From Embleya scabrispora DSM 41855 (GTDB lineage: Bacteria; Actinomycetota; Actinomycetes; Streptomycetales; Streptomycetaceae), in contig NZ_KB889666.1 in NCBI RefSeq assembly GCF_000372745.1, positions 62,001 through 126,000 on the forward strand: a DNA stretch of 64,000 nt, given 5' to 3'. Shown here piece by piece: positions 17,131 through 25,414 of the stretch. Within the stretch, counting starts at the first letter, position 1, and each line of letters opens with the position of its first letter. The translations under genes were made by a program, and so were the position numbers. The notes under the pieces were generated by a model. That model did not search any database and was not told the DNA's origin. It saw only the letters and a program-made list of their open reading frames with translations.

Positions 17131-18699
17131 TCAGAATTCGGATGCGCGGAGACCGAGGTCTTCGAGAATCACACCGGCGGTTACGGTGCCGGCCGCGGAT
17201 ATCGCGCCGCCGGGGTGACAGTAGGAGCCGGCCATGTAGAGCTTCTTGAGTGGCCCGCGGTAGTCGGAGAAGCCGGCGAACGGCCGGAAGATGCCGCCCT
17301 GCGACTGTCGCATGGCGCCCCCCGTGGTCGTCCCGTTGACCAGGCAGGGGTTGTCGCGCTCCATGCTGGGGCCGGTCTGGATGTAGCTGCCGAGTATGTT
17401 CTCGGTGGTCATGTTCGACGTGTATTCCTGCAACTTCGGGAGCATGACGTCCCACATGTACTTCTCGCCGACCTCGTCCCAGTCTTCGCCGTTCGCCAGC
17501 TCGATCGGCACGAAGGTGTCCATGATCAGCGTGTGCTTGCCCTCGGGGGCGCGAGTCGGGTCCTTGAGCGTCCAGCAGGCGACCCACAGGAACGGATTGG
17601 TGGGGGCGATTCCGAGCTCGATCTCCGCGTACTGCCGACGGATGTCGTCGACCGAGCCGAAGATACGCTGGAACGGCGTGTGGTCGACCTCTTCGCCGCA
17701 CAGGTACTTCGGTGCCTCGTGGAGAGCGAAGTGGGCGCGGACGATGGTGAAGTCGCCCGGGTTGTAGTGGCGCACCTTCTCCAGAAAGGCGTCGTCCAGT
17801 ACGCCCTCGTCGAACATCCGGCCGAAGAGCTTGGGATTGAGCGTGGTCACCACGCCCTTGCCGGCGTGGAAGGTGCGTCCGTCCTCGAGCTCCACGCCGG
17901 AGGCCTCGCCATCGGTGGCCAGGAACCGCTTGACCGGTGCCTCGGTGAGCACGGTGCCGCCGTAGTGCTCGATCATCCGCGCGAGGGCGTTGGGGAGTTC
18001 GATCGTGCCGCCTTCCGGGATCGACTCACCGAACTCGTGGATGGCGGGGATCATGATGTAGATGAGCTCGCCGCGACCCTCCTGCCACGGTCGGTTGCCC
18101 GCTGCGGTGGCCCAGCCGAGAATGAAGGAGCGTACGTGCTCGTTCTCGAAGTTCTCCATCGCGAAGTCGTGCGGGCTGAGCGTGAAGCTGCGCAGCATCT
18201 CGACGCCCTCGGGCGTGGTCTCGAGCATGGCACTCATGAGGCTCGGCGGGTTGGGGGGTGAGAACATCCCCGTGACGAAGCCGTCGCGTATGTTGACGAA
18301 GTTGTCGTAGATCTCGCGGTAGCGGCGGGCGTCCTTTTCCGAGTACCACGCGATCGACTCACACGTCTTGTCGACGTCGCGGTGTACCACGATGCCGGGC
18401 CCGTGCTTCATGGGGTGTCCCGTGATGTGGTCCTCGGCCCAGATGTACCGCAGGCCGAAGTCGCGCTCCAGCTCCGGGAGGATCTCCTTGAAGCCGGGGT
18501 TGATGTGGTTCCACACGTGCGATGACCCGTAGAGATCGTGCTTGAAGCCGGGCAGGGTCACCTCGTCGGTGGTGCATGCCCCGCCGAGCCGGCTGTGGCG
18601 TTCGAGAACCAGCACCCGCAGGCCGTTCTTGGCGAGTACCGCGCCGGCGGCGAGACCGTTGTGTCCCGCCCCGACGATGATCACGTCATGGTCACTCAT
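17131..18699 (-). CDS. FAD-dependent oxidoreductase, phytoene-desaturase-like
   Basis: The 522-residue protein starts with a dinucleotide-binding motif DVIIVGAGHNGLAAGAVLA and an ELER-type end of the second strand (VLVLERHSRLGGACTT), and ends with the FAD-binding LYMAGSYCHPGGAISAAG typical of the CrtI/COG1233 group. Such enzymes oxidise C-C or C-N bonds with FAD. It is not in a carotenoid context; as first gene of the amidase and transporter operon it probably acts on the catabolic substrate. The ATG at 18699 is used; a GTG at 18705 is better spaced from the GGGAGG at 18712-18717 and may be the true start, adding two residues. Confidence 0.87.
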   Translation of the reverse strand: MSDHDVIIVGAGHNGLAAGAVLAKNGLRVLVLERHSRLGGACTTDEVTLPGFKHDLYGSSHVWNHINPGFKEILPELERDFGLRYIWAEDHITGHPMKHGPGIVVHRDVDKTCESIAWYSEKDARRYREIYDNFVNIRDGFVTGMFSPPNPPSLMSAMLETTPEGVEMLRSFTLSPHDFAMENFENEHVRSFILGWATAAGNRPWQEGRGELIYIMIPAIHEFGESIPEGGTIELPNALARMIEHYGGTVLTEAPVKRFLATDGEASGVELEDGRTFHAGKGVVTTLNPKLFGRMFDEGVLDDAFLEKVRHYNPGDFTIVRAHFALHEAPKYLCGEEVDHTPFQRIFGSVDDIRRQYAEIELGIAPTNPFLWVACWTLKDPTRAPEGKHTLIMDTFVPIELANGEDWDEVGEKYMWDVMLPKLQEYTSNMTTENILGSYIQTGPSMERDNPCLVNGTTTGGAMRQSQGGIFRPFAGFSDYRGPLKKLYMAGSYCHPGGAISAAGTVTAGVILEDLGLRASEF

Positions 18700-18757
18700 G
18701 CTCACCCGCTGCCTCCCGGGACACCTTTGGTTCACCGAGTGGTGACCTGAATGTCCT

Positions 18758-18780
18758 GTGTAATTTCCTGCAAATTGTGC
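18758..18780. promoter_or_regulatory. AT-rich inverted-repeat motif upstream of the FAD-oxidoreductase operon
   Basis: Within the 160-bp gap before the minus-strand operon the sequence GTGTAATTTCCTGCAAATTG contains AATTT and AAATT arms around a 5-bp spacer, unusual in this GC-rich DNA. The ten bases GTGTAATTTC recur on the opposite strand at 19596-19605, upstream of the divergent ThDP-enzyme gene. I infer an operator shared by the two promoters, for the XRE-cupin or IclR regulator encoded between and beside them. Confidence 0.4.
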
Positions 18781-18859
18781 TGGCAGTGAAACTCGCACTG
18801 GGCGATGACAGCGTCAACGCGGCCGGTCCGTCCAGCGGACCCGGTGTCGGCGGCCCGCC

Positions 18860-19501
18860 CTACAGGGTCGGCGGAGTGATCGCCGTGACGATCAGGACGT
18901 CGACGTCGCCGATGTTACGGCTCCTGTGCGGGTGCGTGCTGAGTTGGTAGATCGCGTCTCCGGGGCCGAGTTCGATGTACTCCTCGTCCCCGGGCGGACC
19001 GACCCAGATTCCGACGTGTCCCTGGATGACCAGCCCGCATTCCTCTCCGTCGTGCACCAGGCCCACGTCACCGGTGTCCTGGCCCACGGGGATGACCACC
19101 CACATCATCTGCAGAGCGCGGCCCAGATCCGGGGTCAGCATCTCGTTGTGGATGCCCGAACCGGGATAGATGATGGTCTTCCGCATGTTCGCGCGGACGA
19201 TTTCGGCGTACTTGGTCTGCTGTTTCGAGGCTGTGTGCCCTGCGGGCGGCGAGCCGACCTCGAACAACTCCGCCATGGACAGACCGAATGCCTCGGCCAG
19301 ATTGTGCAGTGTTCCCACCGAGGGACGCGCCACGTCGCGCTCGATCTGGCTGAGAAAGGACACCGAGATCCCGCACTGGGGCGCCAGGTCGCGCAGCGTC
19401 TGCCCTCGCCGCTTGCGCTCGGCGCGGATCCGGGCGCCCAGTGAACTGCCCGCTCCGCCGTGTCCGGCCGGCTTTAAGGCCACGATGCCTCCTCGTGTCA
19501 C
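18860..19501 (-). CDS. XRE-family regulator with C-terminal cupin domain
   Basis: The 213-residue protein has an N-terminal helix-turn-helix (residues about 22-80: IRAERKRRGQTLRDLA, SVSFLSQIERDVARPS) and a C-terminal cupin barrel (GEECGLVIQGHVGIWV, GDAIYQLSTHPHRSRN). XRE-cupin proteins regulate catabolism of amines, amino acids or acids, with the small-molecule ligand bound in the cupin. Here it lies head-to-head with the ThDP-enzyme gene and upstream of the co-directional FAD-oxidoreductase operon, so it probably controls one or both. The ATG at 19501 is the longest start; a GTG a few codons in is possible. Confidence 0.88.
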   Translation of the reverse strand: MTRGGIVALKPAGHGGAGSSLGARIRAERKRRGQTLRDLAPQCGISVSFLSQIERDVARPSVGTLHNLAEAFGLSMAELFEVGSPPAGHTASKQQTKYAEIVRANMRKTIIYPGSGIHNEMLTPDLGRALQMMWVVIPVGQDTGDVGLVHDGEECGLVIQGHVGIWVGPPGDEEYIELGPGDAIYQLSTHPHRSRNIGDVDVLIVTAITPPTL

Positions 19502-19636
19502 GTGCGACGACCGCCACCGGCGCGGTACGTAACGCTTCCTTCATTGCTGCGGACACCCCCTTGAAACCGGCGGGAGCCGAGGGTACCGTGCAAACGAAAT
19601 TACACTACAGTCAAAATTTGAGGAAACCAACTGCTT
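19502..19636. promoter_or_regulatory. Divergent promoter region between XRE-cupin regulator and ThDP enzyme
   Basis: The 135-bp gap has a marked AT-rich block at 19591-19620 (around GAAATTACACTACAGTC) containing, on the minus strand, the GTGTAATTTC motif shared with 18758-18767. The ribosome-binding site GAGGAA at 19620-19625 precedes the ATG at 19637. Both divergent promoters must lie here. Confidence 0.5.
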
Positions 19637-21271
19637 ATGATCCACGCCACGGTGGCACGCACGCTCGTCCGCTACCTGTCCGAGTACGGCATCGACACGG
19701 TCTTCGGAATACCCGGGCTGTACAATATGCCGCTCTTCGAAGCGATTCGGGAATCACGGCTGCGTGTCGTCACCGTGCGCCACGAGCAGGGGGCGGCGTT
19801 CATGGCGGACGGGTACGCGCGAGCCACCGGACGGCCCGCCGCGGTGGTCACACTCCCCGGGTGCGGTGTGCTCAACGCCATGACGGCTCTGAGCGAGGCA
19901 CACGCGGACTCATCGCCGGTGCTGCTGCTCAGCTCGCAGGTCCCGGTCGAGCACATCGATCACAACGACGGCCTGCTGCACGAACTCACCGGCCAGTTCG
20001 CCGTCGTGGACGCGGTCATGAAGCACAGCGAGCGACTGTACCGAGGTGAGGACACCACCGCCGTGGTGCGCCGGGCGCTGAAGGCTCTGGGCCGTGGCCG
20101 GCCGCGTCCGGTACAGATCGAAATCCCCCTCGACATCCAGGACGTGGAGGTGTCGGCACCGGATCTGTGCGGGGTGACGTGGCAGGCCCGAGCTGCGGCC
20201 GAGCCGTCGGCGGAGGACGCCGGGGTGCTGGGCGAGGCGTTGGCGGAGCTGTCGGCGGCCGAGCGTCCGCTGATCATCGCCGGCGGCGGTGTGGTTGCCG
20301 CCGGTGCGTCCGCGGCGTTGACGCGGGTGGCCGAGCGGCTCGGTGCCCCGGTGCTGACCACAGGCATGGGAGTGGGCGTGATTCCCGGAGACCACCCGCT
20401 GGCATGCGGTGTCTCATGGATCGCGTCAGCCGACATCACCGATCTGATCGCTGCCTCGGATGCCGTTCTGGCGATCGGGACTCGCTTCAATCAGGGCATG
20501 ACCAACGGGTGGAACGTTCCGCTGCCGCGGACGACCCTGCGTGTCGACATCGACCCCGAGGAGATCGAGCGCAACATCGCGGTGAAGTACCGCGTGGTCG
20601 GCGACGCCGGCGTGGTACTCGAGCGTGTGGGGGCCTGGCTGGTGGACCGCTCCGTCGACCGGCGGGCGCAGGTGGAGCCGCGGCTCGCCGAGGCGCAGCG
20701 GGCCTACCGTGCGGCCCAGCACGCCCGCGTGGGCACCACTCGACCGTGGTTCGACGCGCTGCGTGCCGCGCTTCCCGAGGACGGCATCATCGCCGCCGAC
20801 ATGTCGCTGTTCTGGGGGGACATGCTCGGCTCCTTCCCCGTCCGGGCCCCACGCCGGATCCTCTTCCCTTGGGGCATGGGCACTCTTGGCTTCGGCGTCC
20901 CCTCCGCCATCGGCGCGAAGATCGGCGTCCGCGACCGCGCCGTCGTGTCGATCGCCGGCGATGGCGCCTTCCAGTTCACCGGCAGCGAGCTCGGCACCGC
21001 AGTGCAAGAGCGCCTGGCACTGCCGTTCATCGTCGCGAACAACAACGCCTACGGAATGATCAAGATGCAGCAGCTCGCGCGGTACGGCCACGACGTCGCC
21101 GTCGACCTGCCCGCGCCGGATTTCACCGCGCTGGCCACGGCCTACGGCGCGCGGGGGGTCCGGGTCGAGCGACCGGAGGACCTGGCAGGTGAGCTCAAAG
21201 CCGCCTTCGCCGCCGACGGCCCGACTGTCATCGAGATCCCATGGGGAGACACGTTCGCCGGACGCGAGTGA
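19637..21271 (+). CDS. Thiamine-diphosphate enzyme (acetolactate synthase/benzoylformate decarboxylase type)
   Basis: The 544-residue protein has the three ThDP domains in order: PYR with the activating Glu50 in VRHEQGAAFMADGYARA, a central domain (PLIIAGGGVVAAGASAAL), and the PP domain with the GDGAFQFTG ... NNNAYG cofactor motif. It resembles the broad acetolactate-synthase-large-subunit-like group that includes 2-oxo acid decarboxylases such as benzoylformate decarboxylase. A decarboxylase fits better than acetolactate synthesis because the context is catabolic and no regulatory subunit gene is near. It leads the plus-strand unit with the IclR regulator (10 bp downstream), larE remnant and larB. 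Substrate unproven. Confidence 0.85.
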   Translation: MIHATVARTLVRYLSEYGIDTVFGIPGLYNMPLFEAIRESRLRVVTVRHEQGAAFMADGYARATGRPAAVVTLPGCGVLNAMTALSEAHADSSPVLLLSSQVPVEHIDHNDGLLHELTGQFAVVDAVMKHSERLYRGEDTTAVVRRALKALGRGRPRPVQIEIPLDIQDVEVSAPDLCGVTWQARAAAEPSAEDAGVLGEALAELSAAERPLIIAGGGVVAAGASAALTRVAERLGAPVLTTGMGVGVIPGDHPLACGVSWIASADITDLIAASDAVLAIGTRFNQGMTNGWNVPLPRTTLRVDIDPEEIERNIAVKYRVVGDAGVVLERVGAWLVDRSVDRRAQVEPRLAEAQRAYRAAQHARVGTTRPWFDALRAALPEDGIIAADMSLFWGDMLGSFPVRAPRRILFPWGMGTLGFGVPSAIGAKIGVRDRAVVSIAGDGAFQFTGSELGTAVQERLALPFIVANNNAYGMIKMQQLARYGHDVAVDLPAPDFTALATAYGARGVRVERPEDLAGELKAAFAADGPTVIEIPWGDTFAGRE

Positions 21272-21281
21272 GGTGTACTTC

Positions 21282-22130
21282 ATGTCCACGCCGATGGATT
21301 CGGTCGTCATCGAACCAATCGATCCCGCCAACTCCGTGTTGGGGAAACTGACCTTGCTCTTGGGCGCGTTCGGGTTTGACAATCCCGACTTGTCCCTTAC
21401 CGAACTGGTCCGCCGCAGCGGGTTGACCAAGCCGACGGTGCATCGGCTGTGCGGTGAGCTGATCCACTGGGGCTATCTCGAGCGGTCGGGCACCGACTAC
21501 CGGCTCGGCATCCGGCTGTTCGAGATCGGACAGCGGGTGGGCAGCCAGCGCCAACTGCGCGATGCCGCCAGGCCGTTCATGGAGGACGTGCAACGCATGA
21601 CCGGCGGTGTGGTCCACCTGGCCGTGCGGTACGGCACTGAAGTGCTGTACCTGGACAAGATCACCGGGCATCGGGTTGTGCAGCCGTCCCGGATAGCGGG
21701 ACGCATGCCGATGCACTGCACCGCCACGGGCAAGGTGCTGCTCGCGTTCGCGTCTCCCGAGCTGCTGCGAATGGTCGTGGCGGCCGGGCTGACGCGGATG
21801 ACGCGGCACACCATCACGGCGCCCGGCTCCCTCGCACACGAGCTTGCCCAGGTCCGGCGCGCACACCTGTCGAAAGAGGTCGAGGAGACCCGACTCGGGT
21901 ACCTCAGCATGGCGGCGCCGATCCGCGACGCCGCCGGATCGGTGATCGCGGCCCTCTCGGCTACCGTGCCCAGTGCACGCGCCAACCTGCCGCTGATCTC
22001 CCGGGGCGTGCGGAACGCGGCGCACAGCACGTCGGACAGCGTCGCCCGGGCAGACCCGCCCGGAGCCGCAGACGGCACGGGCGGCGCTGTCCGTCCTGCC
22101 CCCTCAAGGGCGGACTACGGAGAGGAGTGA
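21282..22130 (+). CDS. IclR-family transcriptional regulator
   Basis: The 282-residue protein has the IclR N-terminal winged helix (ELVRRSGLTKPTVHRLCGEL) and the effector-binding domain with LDKITGHRVVQPSRIAGRMP and MHCTATGKVLLAF. These proteins sense small aromatic or organic acids and control their catabolic operons. The start at 21282 follows the ThDP-enzyme stop by 10 bp, so it is probably autoregulated with that gene. The last 25 residues are low-complexity Gly/Ala/Pro and not part of the fold. It is a candidate master regulator for the aromatic island. Confidence 0.9.
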   Translation: MSTPMDSVVIEPIDPANSVLGKLTLLLGAFGFDNPDLSLTELVRRSGLTKPTVHRLCGELIHWGYLERSGTDYRLGIRLFEIGQRVGSQRQLRDAARPFMEDVQRMTGGVVHLAVRYGTEVLYLDKITGHRVVQPSRIAGRMPMHCTATGKVLLAFASPELLRMVVAAGLTRMTRHTITAPGSLAHELAQVRRAHLSKEVEETRLGYLSMAAPIRDAAGSVIAALSATVPSARANLPLISRGVRNAAHSTSDSVARADPPGAADGTGGAVRPAPSRADYGEE

Positions 22131-22212
22131 GCGCCATGGCAGTCGACCGCACCTTCGGTGGCACGCTACCGCCGCGGGGCGATGCCACTGTTCGGCGTGT
22201 CCTGGACCGGGC

Positions 22213-22605
22213 GTGCTGCGTCCGCCTGCCGGTGCCGGCGTGGACAGGGCCGGCGTACGGCGCGTCGCGTGCGCCCTGCGCCTACCGTGTGCGGACAAGC
22301 CCGCCGCGCCGTGTCCCGCCTCGCGGCTTGCTCACTTCGACCCTGTCGAGCCGGGCAAGCTTCGGCAGATCGAGCAGGCGGAAGACGCCTTGCCCGAGCT
22401 GGGCTTCGCCGAGCCGCGCGTTCGCCGCCACGGCGACGTCGCCCGCGTCGAGCCGGTTCTCGGGGAGCTCGCCCGTGCCTCCGGTGGTGCCCGTCTTGCG
22501 GTGTTGGGCGCCGGGCGGTCTACCGGCTTCCGTTTCGTCGCTCTCGATCCGGCCGGCGTGCGGTCCGGTGCTTTCACTCTGCCGTCGGTTCCGGCCCGCA
22601 TATGA
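22213..22605 (+). pseudogene. larE: LarE sacrificial sulfur transferase, C-terminal fragment
   Basis: The frame shows the C-terminal third of LarE: GVDRAGVRRVACALRL, DKPAAPCPASRLAHF, KLRQIEQAEDALPELGF, VRRHGDVARVEP and GFRFVALDPAGVRSGAF. LarE donates sulfur from its own Cys to build the nickel-pincer nucleotide; the Cys in the CxASR motif is kept. The N-terminal ATP-pyrophosphatase domain with its PP-loop is missing, since the IclR gene ends only 80 bp upstream. A GTG at 22213 could give a 130-residue product, but without the nucleotide-binding domain it should be inactive. The stop overlaps the larB start (ATGA), as in an intact operon. A complete larE elsewhere in the genome would be needed. 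Confidence 0.8.
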
Positions 22606-23282
22606 CTGACGACTGGGCGATGCCGAGGGCGCTCGCCGATTTCGTGGAACTGGATGTCGACCGCACCGCCCGCCGCGGCTATCCGGAGGCGGTCTACTGC
22701 GAGGGCAAGACAGCCGAGCAGGTCGCCGCCATCGCGCGGACTGTGCGCCACGACGGCTTGCGAGCACTGTTCACCCGTGCGGGCCCTGAGCACGTTGCCG
22801 CTGTGCGCTCCGAGCTGCCCGACGCCGTCCTCGAACCGGCGGCCCGGATCCTCGCATGGCCACCCGATCCTCCCGAGCCGTCAGGCGGACATGTGGTGGT
22901 GGTTGCCGCGGGCACATCCGATCTTCCGGTCACGCTCGAAGCGCACTTCACCGCGCGCCACCTCGGCCGCCACTGCGCCCTCGTCGTCGATGTCGGCGTG
23001 GCGGGCTTGCACCGCGTGCTGGACAAGCTGCCCCTGCTGCGGGCGGCTCGCGTCATCGTGGTGGTCGCCGGGATGGACGGCGCACTGCCAAGCGTCATCG
23101 CGGGCCTGGTCGCCGCGCCTGTCGTTGCGGTTCCGACATCGGTCGGCTACGGCGCCTCGTTCGAAGGGCTGGCCGCGCTGCTGGCCATGCTCAACGCATG
23201 CGCACCGGGCGTATCCGTCGTCAACATCGACAACGGGTACGGCGCAGGCCACCTCGCGGCACAGATCGCAGCAAGCCACTGA
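22602..23282 (+). CDS. larB: Nickel-pincer cofactor biosynthesis protein LarB
   Basis: The 226-residue protein is LarB, a PurE-like enzyme that carboxylates the pyridinium ring of nicotinic acid adenine dinucleotide and cleaves its phosphoanhydride, the first step to the nickel-pincer nucleotide. Diagnostic segments are ELDVDRTARRGYPEAVYCEG, VVVAAGTSDLPVTLEA, VVDVGVAGLHRVLD, VVAGMDGALPSVIAGL, AVPTSVGYGASFEGLAALL and NIDNGYGAG. Length and motifs are complete. Its ATG overlaps the larE-remnant stop. It serves the LarA homologue at 34866 together with LarC at 43092, though the three genes lie in different transcription units. Confidence 0.93.
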   Translation: MTDDWAMPRALADFVELDVDRTARRGYPEAVYCEGKTAEQVAAIARTVRHDGLRALFTRAGPEHVAAVRSELPDAVLEPAARILAWPPDPPEPSGGHVVVVAAGTSDLPVTLEAHFTARHLGRHCALVVDVGVAGLHRVLDKLPLLRAARVIVVVAGMDGALPSVIAGLVAAPVVAVPTSVGYGASFEGLAALLAMLNACAPGVSVVNIDNGYGAGHLAAQIAASH

Positions 23283-23431
23283 GATTCACCTCGCGATGCC
23301 GCCCCGCGCGTAGGCGGCGTATCCGTGATCTCCTCCACCTGCGGGTGTAGGTACTCCCGGACCTGCGCCAGGTGGCCGTCACCCGCCTTCGCCTCCGTGC
23401 GCACCCGCTCCATGCGGTGGCGCCGGGCCGG

Positions 23432-23668
23432 GCCGCCGATGTGGCCCAGGACGACGAAGAGGATGCCGAAGTGGAACAGCGGGCTGCCGATTCGCAGCAG
23501 CCGGTTCTCGTAGAGCTGGGAGGATCGGGTGGTCCAACCGAACTTGTCGTACCGGTAGCGCCAGGCGTGACCGGCGACGAAGGCGACCAGGGCCAGGTAG
23601 GGCAGGACGACCCACAGGAGCGAGTCCAGGGCTCCGGTGTCCGCCGGCGTCGCGGCGTGCGGGTTCAT
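23432..23668 (-). pseudogene. narI: Respiratory nitrate reductase gamma subunit, N-terminal fragment
   Basis: From the ATG at 23668 the frame matches the first 79 residues of NarI: two membrane helices with the haem-ligand region LLWVVLPYLALVAFVAGHAW, RYRYDKFGWTTRSSQLYE and GSPLFHFGILFVVLGHIGG. After that the sequence no longer fits NarI and the frame drifts into the convergent larB gene. The remaining helices and haem ligands are gone, so it is a truncated remnant. Its ATG overlaps the narJ fragment stop as in a real nar operon. Confidence 0.85.
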
Positions 23669-23997
23669 CGGCGCTCTCCGGTCGGCTGCGGCATGAACTC
23701 GGGGGGTGCGAACGGCGCGAGTCCCACTTGCTCCTCGGGCGGCCCTTGGGCGGCGGGCGCGGCCACGGCCTTGCGCTGATCGCGGCCGAGGGCCGGCAGG
23801 GTCGCCGAGACGGAGTCCAGGACGTCGACCCAGGGCGAGCCCGCGTCGCCCAGCGCCAGGCGCAGCAGTTCCAGTCCGGCGCGGTGCTCCTGGAGGAGTG
23901 CGCGCCCGGTGTCCGGGGCGCCGGTGGCGGCGAACTCGAGGACGACCGCGAGGTGGTCGGGCAGTTCGGCGTTCGCTCGACGGGACGGCTGAGGCAC
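23665..23997 (-). pseudogene. narJ: Nitrate reductase assembly chaperone NarJ, C-terminal fragment
   Basis: The 110-residue frame matches the C-terminal half of NarJ, the chaperone that inserts the molybdenum cofactor into NarG: ELPDHLAVVLEFAATGAPDT, EHRAGLELLRLALGDAGSPW and EQVGLAPFAPPEFMP. The N-terminal half is absent. No narG or narH sequence is present in the window. The 220 bp between this fragment and the SDR gene (24001-24220) contain nothing that I recognise. Confidence 0.8.
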
Positions 23998-24220
23998 CTG
24001 GTCGGCGAGCTCGCCGAGACCGTGATGAGTACTCGGCGCTTGTGGAAACGGACCGTCCTACGGCCTGCGGGCAACCGGAAAGGCACGACGCGAGCACGAA
24101 CGCATCCGACCCTCCTCCGAATGCGACACTGGAGAGTCGACATCGAAGCCCCGCCTCATCAGCCACCTCAAGCGCACGCTGTGACGGCGACGGCCCGGGC
24201 CAGGCTTCCGGGGGCGAGAT

Positions 24221-24967
24221 TCAATGCACCGGGAACATGGCCAGCGCCCCACCGTCCACCGTGAGCACGGAGCCGGTGAGGTATGCCGCCCCAGCTCCGG
24301 CCAGCCAGGCGATCACCGCACCGACCTCGTCCGGTGTCCCCAACCGACCAAGCGGGATCGAGCGCGCCACCGCGGAGGCAGTCGCGGGATCGGCAAGCGC
24401 TTCGGCGTTCATGGCGGTCTCGACGATGCCGGGGACCAACGCGTTCACCCGGACAGCCGGGGCGAGTTCGACCGCGAGGGCCTTCGTCAGACCAAGGACC
24501 GCAGCCTTGGTGCTGCTGTACGCCACGCTGGAGGCGGAGCCGCGTAGACCATTCATCGATGCCACAGTGATCAAGGAACCGTCGCCCGAGGCGGCAAGGG
24601 CGGGAGCGAACGCCCGCGCCATCTCTATGGTCGCCACGACGTTCACGTCCAACAGGCGCCGGACGACATCCGGCGTGTGGGCGGAGAGATCACCACGAAA
24701 TGTCTCGGCGGCGCAGGCTACCAGCACCTGTGGCGACAGCTGCTCAGCGGTGGACTGCGCCCAGCGAGTCACGGCGAGCCCGTCAGCCAAGTCGAGCTGT
24801 TCAGGGCGTACCCTGCGGCCCAGACCAGAGATCTGGTCGCATACGACACGCGCCTCTGACGCGTTGCTGCGGTAGGTGAACGCGACGTCGTGCCCCGCGT
24901 GCGCGAGCGCGAGGCTCGCGGCTCGACCGATCCCACGCGATCCACCGGTAACTGCCGCCCACGTCAT
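24221..24967 (-). CDS. Short-chain dehydrogenase/reductase (FabG-like)
   Basis: Started at the ATG at 24967, the 248-residue protein is a classical SDR: cofactor motif AAVTGGSRGIGRAASLAL, strand DVNVVATIEMA, catalytic Ser in ITVASMNGLRGSASS, Tyr and Lys in VAYSSTKAAVLGLT, and the C-terminal YLTGSVLTVDGGAL. An NADPH-type preference is likely from the Arg after the GGSRGIG loop. It would interconvert a ketone and secondary alcohol. It stands alone between nitrate-reductase debris and a GH5 gene, so its pathway cannot be inferred. Fourteen further residues upstream are open but lack a good ribosome-binding site. Confidence 0.9.
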   Translation of the reverse strand: MTWAAVTGGSRGIGRAASLALAHAGHDVAFTYRSNASEARVVCDQISGLGRRVRPEQLDLADGLAVTRWAQSTAEQLSPQVLVACAAETFRGDLSAHTPDVVRRLLDVNVVATIEMARAFAPALAASGDGSLITVASMNGLRGSASSVAYSSTKAAVLGLTKALAVELAPAVRVNALVPGIVETAMNAEALADPATASAVARSIPLGRLGTPDEVGAVIAWLAGAGAAYLTGSVLTVDGGALAMFPVH

Positions 24968-25414
24968 CCGCTCCACCTCGCCGGGATATCGGGCACCGGC
25001 CGTCGGCACCCTGCCCGCATCCTGGCAAGGCGCCGTGGTCTCGCCAATTCAGCGGTACTGGTGAGCGGACCTCGTGGTACACCCCTGTCCATCCGAAACT
25101 GACGATCATCGTCGACACCCGGGTCTCCCATCACCAGGGAGATCCACACGCCGGAGTCCACCCCCACCGCCCCACCGGGAGGCCAACCGGCGCCGTCGTC
25201 GTGGCTTGTCCGTTGCCAGGGCGGCACGCGCCGGTCGGGCGGGTGGACAAGACAGTGACGGGGCTTCTTGGCCAAGCTCCAATGAGGTCACAAACGCCCG
25301 TCCGGCCGCGTGCGTGGTGACGCCCGGGCGACAAATCCCGAACAGGACAGCCGCAGCGTCGGTCAGGTCAAGGGTCGGACCCACCGGCAGCGTCACCACG
25401 TCACATCCTCACTG
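24968..25414. other. Intergenic stretch without an assigned gene
   Basis: Between the SDR and GH5 genes both strands contain only short frames of about 60 to 140 codons. A 97-codon minus-strand frame at 25106-25399 begins MVTLPVGPTLDLTDAAAVLF and reads slightly protein-like before becoming Arg/Gly-rich; I recognise no family and leave it unassigned. The SDR promoter should lie within the first hundred bases. No clear terminator for the GH5 gene was seen. Confidence 0.4.

Noticed and set aside
16567..18261. 564-codon plus-strand frame over the amidase and FAD-oxidoreductase genes
   Set aside because: It crosses two well-supported genes on the other strand and has no recognisable domain.
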